A stretch of DNA of 64,000 bases. Source: JAFMJV01 sp034436555 (GTDB lineage Bacteria > Chloroflexota > Limnocylindria > Limnocylindrales > CSP1-4). The stretch covers positions 1 to 64,000 of the forward strand of contig DAOTUU010000033.1 of the NCBI GenBank assembly GCA_034436555.1, given 5' to 3'. Positions 32,590-41,206 of the stretch are shown one piece after another (the stretch's first letter is position 1; each line of letters begins with the position of its first letter). The notes under the pieces were generated by a model. The model saw nothing but the letters and a program-made list of their open reading frames with translations, searched no databases and was not told the origin of the DNA. A program made the translations under genes and the position numbers.

Positions 32590-34371
32590 ATGACCCTTCG
32601 CTTCTGTGATGGGGCCACGTTCCACCGCGCCGTCGCCGCGGCCGTGGCGACCCTGGACCGTCATGTGGCGGAGGTGGATTCCCTGAATGTCTTCCCGGTC
32701 CCGGACGGGGACACCGGGCGCAACATGCTGGGCACGATGGAGGTCGCGCTGGCCCACGCCCGAGCGCTCGACGGGAAGGACCGGACGCTCTCCGGCGTGG
32801 CGGACGCCCTGGCCCACGGCGCGCTGATGGGCGCGCGCGGCAACAGCGGCGTGATCCTGTCGCAGGTGCTCAGAGGCATCGCGGAGGGAGTCCGGGGGAT
32901 GCGCCGCGCCGACGGACTCCGGATGGCGCACGCCCTCCGCCGTGGCTCGCTCGCCGCGGACGCCGCGGTGCCTGTGCCGGTCGAGGGCACGATCCTGACG
33001 GTCGTGCGCCAGGCCGCCGCGGCGGCGGTGACCGCCGCGGAGCGAGAGCCGACGCTCGCGGTCGCCCTCTCGGCCGCCGCCGAGGCCGCCGCCGAGGCCG
33101 TCCTCAGGACGCCCGAGCAGCTGCCCATCCTGCGCGAGGCAGGCGTCGTGGACGCGGGCGGGCGCGGGTTCGAGCTGCTCCTGCGGGGCGTCCTGGTGGG
33201 GATGGCGGAGAGTCCAGCACCGGGGGCCTCCGACAAGCCGTCGCGGGCGACGGTCGGCGCCCCGTCGGCCGGTCGGCGTGACGGGCCGACGTGCGCCGAG
33301 GCGGGCTGGGGCTACGAGACGATGTACCTGGTCACGGCACGCGGCGACGGCCACCTGGACATCGACCGGATGCGCGCGCGGCTTCAGGCGCTGGGCGATT
33401 CGGTGCTGGTGGTGGGTGATCGCCGGCTCGCCCGGGTCCACCTCCACTCGGAGCGGCCGGATCTCGCGCTCGGCTACGGACTGCGCTGGGGCGCGGTCAG
33501 CCGGGTCACGGTGGAGAACCTGGACCTGCTCGCCGCGGGCGAGCGAGAGGAGCGTGCCGCGGAGCTGTTCGCGGTGCCCCCCGTCGAGGTCGCACGGGTG
33601 GAGGCACTCGCGGGACGCGGGGATGCCGGCCGAGGGACAGGCGCGACCTCGTCGGCGGCGGAGGGTCGCCGGGACACGGCCCCGCGCGACCGCGATGGTG
33701 ATGGTCCGGTCGCCCCGTTCGGGGTCGTGGCGGTGGCATCGGGCGCGGGTTTCGCGACCGCGTTCAGGGCCGCGGGCGTGGCCTCGCTCGTGCAGGGTGG
33801 TCAGGGCGACAATCCGTCGACGGGCGACCTCGTGTCGGCCATCCGTGACGCGCGCGCCCGCGCCGTGGTGGTCCTGCCCAACAACCCCAACGTGCGACTT
33901 GCCGCGCATCAGGCCGCGGCCCTCAGCCCGGGCTGCTCGGTCCACGTCGTGCCGACGCGCAACGCCGCGGAGGGGCTCGCCGCCGTGCTCGCGCTCGATC
34001 CGCGCGCGGAGGTCCCGGTGAATGTCGAGCGCATGCTCCGGGCGGCGAGGGCCGTGCGCACCTTCAGCGTCACGCGCGCGACCCGGGACGTCACCCTCGG
34101 GGGCCACCGCGTCCGGAGGGGGGATGCCATCGCCCTCGACCCGGACGACGGGCTGATCGCAGCGGGCCGGGACCGGGTCGAGGTCGCCGCCGACGCCGCT
34201 CGCGTCACCGCGGTGGGCGCCGAGCTGGTGACCGTCCATCATGGCGCGGACGCCGATCTCGACGAGGCCCAGCGGCTGGCGACGCGCCTGCGCGACGTGC
34301 TGCCGGGCGTGGAGGTCGAGGTCGTCTACGGTGGCCAGGCGCATCAGCCCTACCTCGTCGCCGCCGAGTAG
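32590..34371 (+). CDS. DAK2/FakA-type fatty acid kinase
   Basis: 593 aa. The N-terminal DhaL domain (about 1-205) binds ATP and Mg through FPVPDGDTGRNM (Asp residues 39-41 region) and GALMGARGNSGVILSQ. A middle domain follows (WGYETMYLVTA), and the C-terminal DegV-like half contains GAGFATAFRAAG and VVLPNNPNVRL. This is the layout of FakA, which phosphorylates FakB-bound fatty acids to acyl-phosphates. No fakB is in the window, but plsX and acpP, which also handle acyl-phosphates and acyl-ACP, are within 9 kb. A low-complexity segment of about 45 residues (near 340-385) is inserted. Probably leaderless. Confidence 0.83.
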   Translation: MTLRFCDGATFHRAVAAAVATLDRHVAEVDSLNVFPVPDGDTGRNMLGTMEVALAHARALDGKDRTLSGVADALAHGALMGARGNSGVILSQVLRGIAEGVRGMRRADGLRMAHALRRGSLAADAAVPVPVEGTILTVVRQAAAAAVTAAEREPTLAVALSAAAEAAAEAVLRTPEQLPILREAGVVDAGGRGFELLLRGVLVGMAESPAPGASDKPSRATVGAPSAGRRDGPTCAEAGWGYETMYLVTARGDGHLDIDRMRARLQALGDSVLVVGDRRLARVHLHSERPDLALGYGLRWGAVSRVTVENLDLLAAGEREERAAELFAVPPVEVARVEALAGRGDAGRGTGATSSAAEGRRDTAPRDRDGDGPVAPFGVVAVASGAGFATAFRAAGVASLVQGGQGDNPSTGDLVSAIRDARARAVVVLPNNPNVRLAAHQAAALSPGCSVHVVPTRNAAEGLAAVLALDPRAEVPVNVERMLRAARAVRTFSVTRATRDVTLGGHRVRRGDAIALDPDDGLIAAGRDRVEVAADAARVTAVGAELVTVHHGADADLDEAQRLATRLRDVLPGVEVEVVYGGQAHQPYLVAAE

Positions 34372-34378
34372 CGCGCCG

Positions 34379-36712
34379 GTGTCACGGAACGCGAGGCCCC
34401 CGGCCACGGCGCGCCCGGCCGACCTGGAGACGCCGCTCGGTCGGAGCGGGCTGCCGGGCCAGCGGGCGCTGGCGCGCGCGGGACCGCGCCTCGGGCTCCA
34501 CACGGTGCGCGACCTCCTGTTCCACCTGCCCCGCGACCACCGCGACCTGCGGGTGCTGCTGACGGTCGCGCAGATCCGCCGGCTGCCCGACATGGCGCCT
34601 GCGACGGCGCTCCTGCGGGTGGACGACATCGCCAGGCGCCACGTGGGCCGAGGACGGCGCCTGGTCATCACCGAGGCGCGGCTGTCCGATGACACCGGAT
34701 CGATCACGGCGACCTGGTTCGGTGACCGGCGCTTCATCGAGCGCCAGCTTCGGCCGGGCGACACCGCGCTGTTCAGCGGCAAGGTCAAGGTCGCGGGGTT
34801 CGGGCCCTCGCTGTCGGATCCCGAGTTCCAGCGCGAGGATGGTCGCGAGGCGCTGCACGCCGGCCGGATGGTGCCGGTCTACCGCCTCACCGAGGGTCTC
34901 ACGCCCAGACTGCTGCGCGTCGCGACGCGCGCCGCCCTCGACGCGTTCGCGGGAGCGTACCGCGAGACGCTGCCGCCGGACCTGCGCGGTGACCTGCCCG
35001 GCCTCGGGGATGCCATCGCGCAGTTCCACTATCCCGTCGACCCGGCATCGCTCGAGATGGCGCGCACGCGCCTCGCGTTCGAGGAGCTGCTGGCGCTGCA
35101 GGTCGGCATGGTCGCCCGCAGACGCGGCCGTGCCGACCAGGTGGTGCCGCCCATCGCCCTGGACGACCGGGCATGGCAGGCGGCGATCGCGGGCGTGGAG
35201 CGGGGCATCGCCGCGGGGCTCCCGCCGGATGCACAGGGTGACCGCCCGGCCCGCGCCACGCTCACGGGTGACCAGCGCCGTGCGCTCGACGCCATCCGGG
35301 CGGACCTCGCCTCCGGTCGTCCGATGGCGCGGCTCATCCAGGGAGACGTCGGCTCCGGCAAGACCGCCGTCGCCGCGGTCGCGATGGCGCTCGTGGCGGC
35401 GGGGGGGCACCAGGCGGCGCTCCTGGCGCCCACGGACCTGCTCGCACGGCAGCACGCCGCGACGCTCGCGCGGCTGCTGGAGCCGCTGGGGCATGAGGTG
35501 GTGCTGCTGAGCGGGTCGGCATCCGCGGCCGAGCGGCGCGAGGCGCGCGAGGCGACGCAGACGCCGCAGCGGGGTCTGCTCGGCGCCACCCGGGGACTCA
35601 TCGTGGTGGGCACCCACGCGCTCATCCAGGAGGGGGTGGCGTTCGCGGACCTGCGGCTCGCCGTCGTCGACGAGCAGCACCGGTTCGGCGTCGCCGACCG
35701 CGAGGCGCTGGAGGCGAAGGGGGTCCGTCCGCACGTCCTGCTGATGACCGCGACCCCCATCCCGCGGACGCTGGGCCAGGTGGTCCATGCCGACCTCGAC
35801 GTGTCGGACATCCAGGCCGCGCCATCGGGTCGCCAGTCGATCCGGACCGCGATCCGACGGCCGGAGGAGCTGGTGGTCCGCGGCGACCGACACGACGGGC
35901 CGCTGGCCTACCTCGCCCGGGAGGTGATGGCCGGCCATCGGGGGTTCCTGATCGTCCCGCTGGTCCATCCGCCCGAGCCCGACCCGGACCTGCCACCGCC
36001 GCCCGGCCCCCCGCCGACACATGTGGAGGCCGCCGTCGAGCTCGTCGCCCGGGGCTGGGCAGAGGCCGCCGAGCGGGCGGGCCGACCGGACCTGCCGCTT
36101 CGCCTGGGCGTGGTCCACGGCCAGATGCGCGCCGCCGACCGGGATGCCGTGATGGCCCGGTTCCGCGCCGGCGAGCTGGATGTGCTGGTGGGGACGACCG
36201 TGCTCGAGGTGGGCGTGGACGTCCCGGACGCGACGGTCATGATCGTGCTCGACGCCGACCGCTTCGGGATCGCCCAGCTCCACCAGCTGCGTGGCCGCGT
36301 CGGGCGGGGTGCGGCGCGCTCCGGCTGCATCCTGGTGTCGGCGGCATACCCCGATCCGGCCATCCGCGACGACGACCTGGAGCCCGCGGCACTGTCCGTG
36401 CGCAGGCGGCTGGATGCCCTGGTGGGCAGCACGGACGGCTTCGCGCTCGCGGAGCTGGACCTGGAGCTGCGGCGCGAGGGCGACCTGCTGGGCCTGGCGC
36501 AGAGCGGGCTGCCACCGTTCCGGGTCGCGCGCCTGGCCAGCCGGGCCGATCGCGCGCTGTCGCTCCGGGCGCGCGCCATCGCCGAGGAGGTGGTCGACGC
36601 GACGGGCCATCTGCCCGAGCGCCTCGATGCGTTCGGCTGGGAGCTTCAGCACGGCTGGCTGCGGCGCGTCGGTGCGGGTGACGTCATGGCCGGGGAGGAG
36701 CTCGATGGCTGA
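34379..36712 (+). CDS. recG: ATP-dependent DNA helicase RecG
   Basis: 777 aa. The wedge OB-fold domain (about 60-170) contains ITATWFGDRRFIERQL; the helicase core has Walker A GDVGSGKT (about 322), DEQHRFGV (about 430), MTATPIPRTL, and the C-terminal TTVLEVGVDVPDATVM and QLRGRVGRG motifs, ending with the RecG-specific domain. RecG remodels stalled forks and Holliday junctions. GTG 34379, 7 bp after the preceding stop, is the likely start. A Pro-rich insert (near 540) and an Arg/Ala-rich N-terminal extension are unusual. The stop overlaps rsmD by 8 bp. Confidence 0.94.
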   Translation: MSRNARPPATARPADLETPLGRSGLPGQRALARAGPRLGLHTVRDLLFHLPRDHRDLRVLLTVAQIRRLPDMAPATALLRVDDIARRHVGRGRRLVITEARLSDDTGSITATWFGDRRFIERQLRPGDTALFSGKVKVAGFGPSLSDPEFQREDGREALHAGRMVPVYRLTEGLTPRLLRVATRAALDAFAGAYRETLPPDLRGDLPGLGDAIAQFHYPVDPASLEMARTRLAFEELLALQVGMVARRRGRADQVVPPIALDDRAWQAAIAGVERGIAAGLPPDAQGDRPARATLTGDQRRALDAIRADLASGRPMARLIQGDVGSGKTAVAAVAMALVAAGGHQAALLAPTDLLARQHAATLARLLEPLGHEVVLLSGSASAAERREAREATQTPQRGLLGATRGLIVVGTHALIQEGVAFADLRLAVVDEQHRFGVADREALEAKGVRPHVLLMTATPIPRTLGQVVHADLDVSDIQAAPSGRQSIRTAIRRPEELVVRGDRHDGPLAYLAREVMAGHRGFLIVPLVHPPEPDPDLPPPPGPPPTHVEAAVELVARGWAEAAERAGRPDLPLRLGVVHGQMRAADRDAVMARFRAGELDVLVGTTVLEVGVDVPDATVMIVLDADRFGIAQLHQLRGRVGRGAARSGCILVSAAYPDPAIRDDDLEPAALSVRRRLDALVGSTDGFALAELDLELRREGDLLGLAQSGLPPFRVARLASRADRALSLRARAIAEEVVDATGHLPERLDAFGWELQHGWLRRVGAGDVMAGEELDG

Positions 36713-37325
36713 CGCGGGCCGGGTGATCACCGGGATCGCGGGTGGCATCCGGCTGCTCGCCCCAGGGGAGGGGACGCGGCCCATCGCCGATCGCGTCAAG
36801 CAGTCGCTGTTCGCGGCCCTGGACGCGGAGCTCGAGGGCGTCTGGGGCGTTCCGGCGCTCGACCTGTTCGCGGGCAGCGGCGCGTGCGGCATCGAGGCGC
36901 TCAGCCGCGGGGCATCCCGGGCGGTCTTCGTGGAGGAGGACGCCCGGGCCGCGGCCGTCATCGCCGAGAACCTGGAGCGCACCCGGCTGTCGGCGGCGGG
37001 GTCGGTCGTCCGGCGTGACGCGCTCCGGTGGCTGGCCGCCGGGGCCGCCGCGGCGGGCGAGGGCCGCGATCGGTTCGGGGTGGTCGTGGTCGATCCGCCG
37101 TATCAGGCGGGCGCGGCGCTCGCGGAGGCCCTCGATCGCCTCGGAGACCCGTCCCTCGGCTGGCTGCGCCCCGACGCGATCGTCATCGCCAAGCATTTCT
37201 GGCGTTCGACGCCGCCGGATGCGACGGGAGTGCTCCGGGCCGTGCGCGACCGGCGCTTCGGCGAGACCGCGTTGCGGCACTATCGTCCGCGCCAGCCGGA
37301 GCAGGAGGAGCCCGTCGCACGATGA
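36705..37325 (+). CDS. rsmD: 16S rRNA (guanine966-N2)-methyltransferase RsmD
   Basis: A 206-aa SAM methyltransferase. RVITGIAGGIRLLAP at the N-terminus, DLFAGSGACGIEALSRGA (SAM-binding motif I, about 52) and the catalytic VVVDPPYQ (about 126-133) identify RsmD. GGGGAGGAG lies just upstream of the ATG, inside the recG end. It overlaps coaD by 4 bp (ATGA); rsmD-coaD is a widely conserved pair. Confidence 0.93.
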   Translation: MADAGRVITGIAGGIRLLAPGEGTRPIADRVKQSLFAALDAELEGVWGVPALDLFAGSGACGIEALSRGASRAVFVEEDARAAAVIAENLERTRLSAAGSVVRRDALRWLAAGAAAAGEGRDRFGVVVVDPPYQAGAALAEALDRLGDPSLGWLRPDAIVIAKHFWRSTPPDATGVLRAVRDRRFGETALRHYRPRQPEQEEPVAR

Positions 37326-37813
37326 GGATCGCCGTCTACCCGGGGTCCTTCGACCCCATCACGTTCGGCCACCTCGACGTCATCCGACGCGCCTGCGCCG
37401 TGTTCGACCAGGTCGCCGTGACGGTGCTCCTGAACACGCGCAAGGCGCCCGCCTCGACCGTCGAGGAGCGCGTTCGAGCGATCCGTGCGTGCGTCCGGGA
37501 GATGGGCCCGGACGAGCGGGATCGGGTGGTGGTGGATTCGTTCGAGGGCCTCACCGTGGACCACGCCCGGACGCTCGGCGCGCGGCACATCGTGCGTGGA
37601 CTGCGGTCGGTGGGCGACTTCGAGGCGGAGCTCCAGATGGCGCAGCTGAACCGGCGCATGGCACCCGACATCGACACCGTCTTTCTCATGAGCGCGCCGG
37701 ACCACGCGCACCTGAGCTCCAGCCTGGTGCGGGAGATCGCGGCGCTCGGCGGCGACGTGTCGGCGATGGTGCCGGGTCCGGCGGCGTCGCTGCTCCGACG
37801 CGGCGCTCCGTGA
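37322..37813 (+). CDS. coaD: Phosphopantetheine adenylyltransferase
   Basis: A 163-aa nucleotidyltransferase that makes dephospho-CoA in coenzyme A synthesis. The N-terminal YPGSFDPITFGHLDVI (nucleotide-binding, T/HxGH) and the later HIVRGLRSVGDFEAELQMA and HLSSSLVREIAALGG motifs are diagnostic. Start overlaps the rsmD stop. It supplies CoA, and thus the phosphopantetheine arm of the acyl carrier protein encoded 3 kb downstream. Confidence 0.96.
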   Translation: MRIAVYPGSFDPITFGHLDVIRRACAVFDQVAVTVLLNTRKAPASTVEERVRAIRACVREMGPDERDRVVVDSFEGLTVDHARTLGARHIVRGLRSVGDFEAELQMAQLNRRMAPDIDTVFLMSAPDHAHLSSSLVREIAALGGDVSAMVPGPAASLLRRGAP

Positions 37814-37853
37814 CCCGGCATCGAGGGGCCGGTCGCTCGATCGGTGGATGGTG

Positions 37854-37862
37854 GGCTACAAT
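37854..37862 (+). promoter_or_regulatory. -10 box before the SepIVA-like gene
   Basis: GGCTACAAT contains TACAAT, 23 bp before the TTG at 37886. This favours the TTG over a GTG at 37844, which would lie upstream of the promoter. Confidence 0.45.
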
Positions 37863-37885
37863 GCCGTGCTGTCCCAGCCCTGAGG

Positions 37886-38401
37886 TTGCCCGCCATCGAC
37901 ATCATCTTCCTGATCGAACGCCTCGAGGCCCTCGTGGCCAACGGCCGCCGGATGCCCATGACCAACTCCGTGGTGGTCGACCAGGTGGCGGCGCTCGATC
38001 TCATCGACCAGCTGCGCGTCGCGGTCCCGGAGGAGATCCGGCAGGCGAAGCGCATCAACGAGGAGACGGGCCGCCTCGTCGAACGGGCGCAGGAGGAGGC
38101 GGAGCGAATCCTCGCGCGCGCCCAGGAGCAGGCCGCGTTCCTCATCGAGGAGCGCGAGCTCACGCGCGCCGCGGAGCTGCGGTCGCGGCAGATCATCGCG
38201 GACGGCGAGGCGGAGGCGGATGAGATCCGCCAGGGTGCGGACGCGTACGCGGCGAGCGTCCTGGTCAAGCTCGAGGGTGAGTGCGTGAAGGCCCTCCAGA
38301 GCATCAAGCGCGGCCTGGCCGCCCTCGATGAGCGCTATCCCGCCGCCGACGCGCACGACGTCCTCGCGGGCGGTCACGCCGATCCGAGGCCCCATGCTTA
38401 G
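37886..38401 (+). CDS. DivIVA/SepIVA-like coiled-coil protein
   Basis: About 171 aa, beginning LPAIDIIFLIERLEALVANG, close to the short N-terminal helix of actinobacterial SepIVA-type proteins. A long charged heptad-rich coiled coil follows (about 45-150, for example RLVERAQEEAERILARAQEQ). The position between coaD and DUF177-rpmF matches the mycobacterial SepIVA gene placed next to DUF177 and rnc. SepIVA is a DivIVA-related factor that coordinates septation and envelope growth; that role here is inference from layout and context. The start is uncertain (TTG 37886 or GTG 37844). It overlaps the next gene by 8 bp. Confidence 0.65.
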   Translation: MPAIDIIFLIERLEALVANGRRMPMTNSVVVDQVAALDLIDQLRVAVPEEIRQAKRINEETGRLVERAQEEAERILARAQEQAAFLIEERELTRAAELRSRQIIADGEAEADEIRQGADAYAASVLVKLEGECVKALQSIKRGLAALDERYPAADAHDVLAGGHADPRPHA

Positions 38402-38927
38402 CTACAACGTCGCGGAGCTTCTTCGGTCCGCGCCCGGGACCGTCCGCTCGTACCCCATCTGGCTGGCCACGCTGCCCGTCGCGGAGGACGTGACGCTGGG
38501 CGCGCCCGTGGTCGGTGACGTGCGCCTGAGTCGCACGGGCCGGAGCATCCTCGCGCGGGGACGCGTCACCACCGCCCTCGTGGAGCCCTGCGCGCGCTGT
38601 CTCGCGGACACGCCCATGGCGGTGGAGGCGGACTTCGAGGAGGAGGCGCTGCCATCCATCGACATCGACAGCGGGCTGCCGGTGGACACGACCGAGGAGC
38701 CGGATGTCCTGCGCCTGGACGACCATCACGAGCTGGACCTGACGGAGACCGTGCGCGAGGCGATCTCGCTCGCGGAGCCGCTCGTGCCCCTGTGTCGTCC
38801 GGACTGCCGCGGCCTGTGCCTCGAGTGCGGCGCGGACCTCAACGCCGATCCGGCCCATCATCACGACGACGACGCCACCGATCCGCGCATGGCCGCCCTG
38901 CGTGCCCTGCGCGACACGCTGTCGTAA
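38394..38927 (+). CDS. DUF177 (YceD) family protein
   Basis: A 177-aa YceD/DUF177 protein beginning MLSYNVAELLRS. Conserved features are the CARC pair (about residue 65) and the C-terminal LCRPDCRGLCLECGADLN motif, which probably binds metal. DUF177 genes almost always precede rpmF, as here, and in plants and E. coli the family is linked to 23S rRNA processing or accumulation. The gene starts within the end of the coiled-coil gene, with a 60-bp gap before rpmF. Confidence 0.9.
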   Translation: MLSYNVAELLRSAPGTVRSYPIWLATLPVAEDVTLGAPVVGDVRLSRTGRSILARGRVTTALVEPCARCLADTPMAVEADFEEEALPSIDIDSGLPVDTTEEPDVLRLDDHHELDLTETVREAISLAEPLVPLCRPDCRGLCLECGADLNADPAHHHDDDATDPRMAALRALRDTLS

Positions 38928-38987
38928 CAGACCACCCGCGACCGGCGTCGATCGCCGGTCACCCGCTCGGAAGGAGACCAGCGACCC

Positions 38988-39191
38988 ATGGGAGTCCCCA
39001 AGCGACGAACGTCGCACGCCCGGCAGGGCGATCGCCGCGCGCACCTCGCGCTGACGACGCCGCAGCTGGAGGAATGCCCCCACTGCCACCAGACCAAGCA
39101 GGCGCACCATGCGTGTGCCGCGTGCGGCTGGTACGGCGGCCGGGAGGCAGTCCGCATCAAGGCCCGCAAGTCGCCCGAGGCGAGCGCCTAG
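38988..39191 (+). CDS. rpmF: 50S ribosomal protein L32
   Basis: 67 aa. MGVPKRRTSHARQGDRRAH at the N-terminus is the L32 signature, and two cysteine pairs (CPHC, CAAC) form a zinc ribbon. AAGGAGA lies about 10 nt upstream. It sits in the standard DUF177-rpmF-plsX order linking ribosome and phospholipid genes. Confidence 0.96.
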   Translation: MGVPKRRTSHARQGDRRAHLALTTPQLEECPHCHQTKQAHHACAACGWYGGREAVRIKARKSPEASA

Positions 39192-39239
39192 GCCGCGTCC
39201 GGTCGGTCGCCCCGCGCGAACCCGAGAAGAGCTGAGGCG

Positions 39240-40421
39240 ATGGACCTCGAGACCCTGACCCGGCGCCTGGGACCGGACGTGCTGGCGCGTCCGCGGGTGG
39301 CGGTGGATGCCATGGGCGGCGATCACGCGCCCGAGGAGGTGGTGCGCGGCGCCGTCGACTGGGCGCGCCTGCACCCCGACGTGGACGTGATCCTGGTCGG
39401 CGATGAGCCGCGCATCCGGCCGTTCATCGACGCGCCGCTGCCCGCGCACGTGACGATCGTCCAGGCGGGCGAGACGGTGGGCATGGAGGAGGCGGCCGCC
39501 ACCGCGGTCCGGCGCAAGCGTGATGCGTCCATCAACGTGTGCACGCGGCTCGTCCGCGAGGGCAGGGCGGACGCCGTCGTCACGGCGGGCCACACCGGGG
39601 CGGCCGTGGCCTCGGCCATCCTCCACCTGGGCCGGCTGCCCGGCGTGGACCGCCCCGCGCTGGCCATCCAGATGGTCACCGACCGCGGACCGTTCGTGCT
39701 CCTGGACATCGGCGCCACCACCGACTCCACGGGGCGGAACCTGGCGCAGTACGCCCGGATGGCGGCGCTGTACGCGGAGCGGGTGCTGGGCGTGGCGGAT
39801 CCATCGGTGGCGCTGCTGTCCATCGGCGAGGAGCGGGGCAAGGGCGATGCCCGCGTCCAGGAGGCCACGCGCCTCCTCGAGTCGCTGGACCTCCGGTTCA
39901 TCGGGAACGTGGAGGGGCGGGACCTGCCCCGCCACCCCGCGGACGTCGTGGTCTGCGACGCTTCGGTCGGCAACGTGGTCATGAAGTTCTTCGAGGGCCT
40001 CTCGGGCGTCATGTTCGAGATGCTCCGGCGCGAGTTCCGCCGGCTGCCCTGGGGCCCCATCGGCTACCTCTTCATGCGGCCGGGCCTGGACCGGATCCGC
40101 CGCCGCTTCGACTATGAGCGCCTGGGGGGCTCGCCGCTGCTGGGCGTGAAGGGCACGGTGCTCATCACCCACGGTCGTGCCCGGCGCAGGATGATCGGGT
40201 TCGCGGTGGAGGTGGGTGCGCTGGCCGCACGCGCGCGGATCCCGGAGAGCATCGCCGCGGCCCTCGCCGAGGACGCCCAGACGGGCGCGGTCGCCGCGGC
40301 TCCGGCGGTGGGCGGCGATGCCCCTGCGACCGATGACATCCGAACGGTCCTGGACGCATCTCCGGGGGCTCTCGACGAGACCGGCCCGGACCATCCACCC
40401 GCCCACGCGGATCGGGCGTGA
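39240..40421 (+). CDS. plsX: Phosphate acyltransferase PlsX
   Basis: A 393-aa enzyme converting acyl-ACP and phosphate to acyl-phosphate, the first step of the PlsX/PlsY route to phosphatidic acid. AVDAMGGDHAPEEVVRGA, VTAGHTGAAVASA, LLDIGATTDST, SVGNVVMKFFEGL and GGSPLLGVKG are family marks. An N-terminal extension of about 20 and a C-terminal acidic/Ala-rich tail of about 50 residues are extra. Its stop overlaps the nusB start. Acyl-phosphate made by the FakA-type kinase upstream could be converted to acyl-ACP by the same enzyme. Confidence 0.95.
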   Translation: MDLETLTRRLGPDVLARPRVAVDAMGGDHAPEEVVRGAVDWARLHPDVDVILVGDEPRIRPFIDAPLPAHVTIVQAGETVGMEEAAATAVRRKRDASINVCTRLVREGRADAVVTAGHTGAAVASAILHLGRLPGVDRPALAIQMVTDRGPFVLLDIGATTDSTGRNLAQYARMAALYAERVLGVADPSVALLSIGEERGKGDARVQEATRLLESLDLRFIGNVEGRDLPRHPADVVVCDASVGNVVMKFFEGLSGVMFEMLRREFRRLPWGPIGYLFMRPGLDRIRRRFDYERLGGSPLLGVKGTVLITHGRARRRMIGFAVEVGALAARARIPESIAAALAEDAQTGAVAAAPAVGGDAPATDDIRTVLDASPGALDETGPDHPPAHADRA

Positions 40422-40939
40422 CCGGAGGGGCGGGCCCGGAGCGTCGCGTCTCCGAGCGCGAGGGCCGGCGCCTGGCGCTGGGCGCCATCTTCGAGGCGGA
40501 CTTCGGGATGCGCACGCCGGGTCGGGTGCTGGAGCGCCGACTGGACGAGGAGGGCGCGGACGCCGTGGCCGCCAGGCTGGCGCGCACGCTCGTGGACGCC
40601 GTCGTCGCGCATCGCGACACCATCGATGCCGAGATCGAGCGCCGCGCGCCCCAGTACCCGGTCGTCCAGCTGGCCCGGATCGACCGCGCCCTGTTGCGAT
40701 CGGGGATGGGTGAACTGCTACACTGCCCCGCGACACCGACACGGGTGGCTGTCTCGGAATGGGTCGAGATGGCCCGCACCTACAGCGGGGAGTCCACCCG
40801 CCGCCTCGTGAATGGCGTCCTCGGGCAGGTCGCGATCGCTGCGACCCGGAAGGGCCCGGACCGGGGAGGGCACGTCGCCGGCCCGGACAGCGAAGCAAGC
40901 ATCGTGACCAGGGGACACGAGGAGGGAGCAGCACAGTGA
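40418..40939 (+). CDS. nusB: Transcription antitermination factor NusB
   Basis: 173 aa. An all-helical NusB domain spans residues 10-145: REGRRLALGAIFEADF, then IERRAPQYPVVQLARIDRALLR and VAVSEWVEMARTYSGE. It binds boxA RNA with S10 during rRNA transcription. A tail of about 25 residues follows. GTG 40418 overlaps the plsX stop and the TGA overlaps the acpP GTG. A promoter-like TGCTACACT lies inside the gene at 40716-40724. Confidence 0.9.
   Translation: MTGGAGPERRVSEREGRRLALGAIFEADFGMRTPGRVLERRLDEEGADAVAARLARTLVDAVVAHRDTIDAEIERRAPQYPVVQLARIDRALLRSGMGELLHCPATPTRVAVSEWVEMARTYSGESTRRLVNGVLGQVAIAATRKGPDRGGHVAGPDSEASIVTRGHEEGAAQ
40716..40724 (+). promoter_or_regulatory. Possible internal promoter upstream of acpP
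   Basis: TGCTACACT within nusB is identical to the extended -10 before rpsB. It could give acpP-rnc-smc-ftsY separate expression, with a leader of about 200 nt. Confidence 0.3.
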
Positions 40940-41178
40940 CCGCATCGACCTACGAGCGCCTCAAGAAGATCGTCATCGAACAGCTCGGTGTCGACGAGGA
41001 GGAGGTCAAGCCGGAGTCGTCGTTCGTGGACGATCTGAACGCGGATTCGCTGGATCTGGTGGAGCTGATCATGAGCCTCGAGGAGGAGTTCGGGACGGAG
41101 ATCTCGGATGAGGACGCCGAGAAGATCCGGACCGTCCAGGACGCCGTCGACTACATCGACGAGCACCTCAACCAGTAG
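40936..41178 (+). CDS. acpP: Acyl carrier protein
   Basis: An 80-aa carrier of fatty-acyl chains. The four-helix ACP pattern is clear and the phosphopantetheine Ser lies in LNADSLDLVEL (about residue 38). The protein is strongly acidic, as expected. GTG 40936 overlaps the nusB stop, with GGAGGGAG about 8 nt upstream. It is followed by rnc, the common acpP-rnc-smc order. Confidence 0.96.
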   Translation: MTASTYERLKKIVIEQLGVDEEEVKPESSFVDDLNADSLDLVELIMSLEEEFGTEISDEDAEKIRTVQDAVDYIDEHLNQ

Positions 41179-41206
41179 GCCGGTCCGCCCCGCGCGGACG
41201 TCTGCC

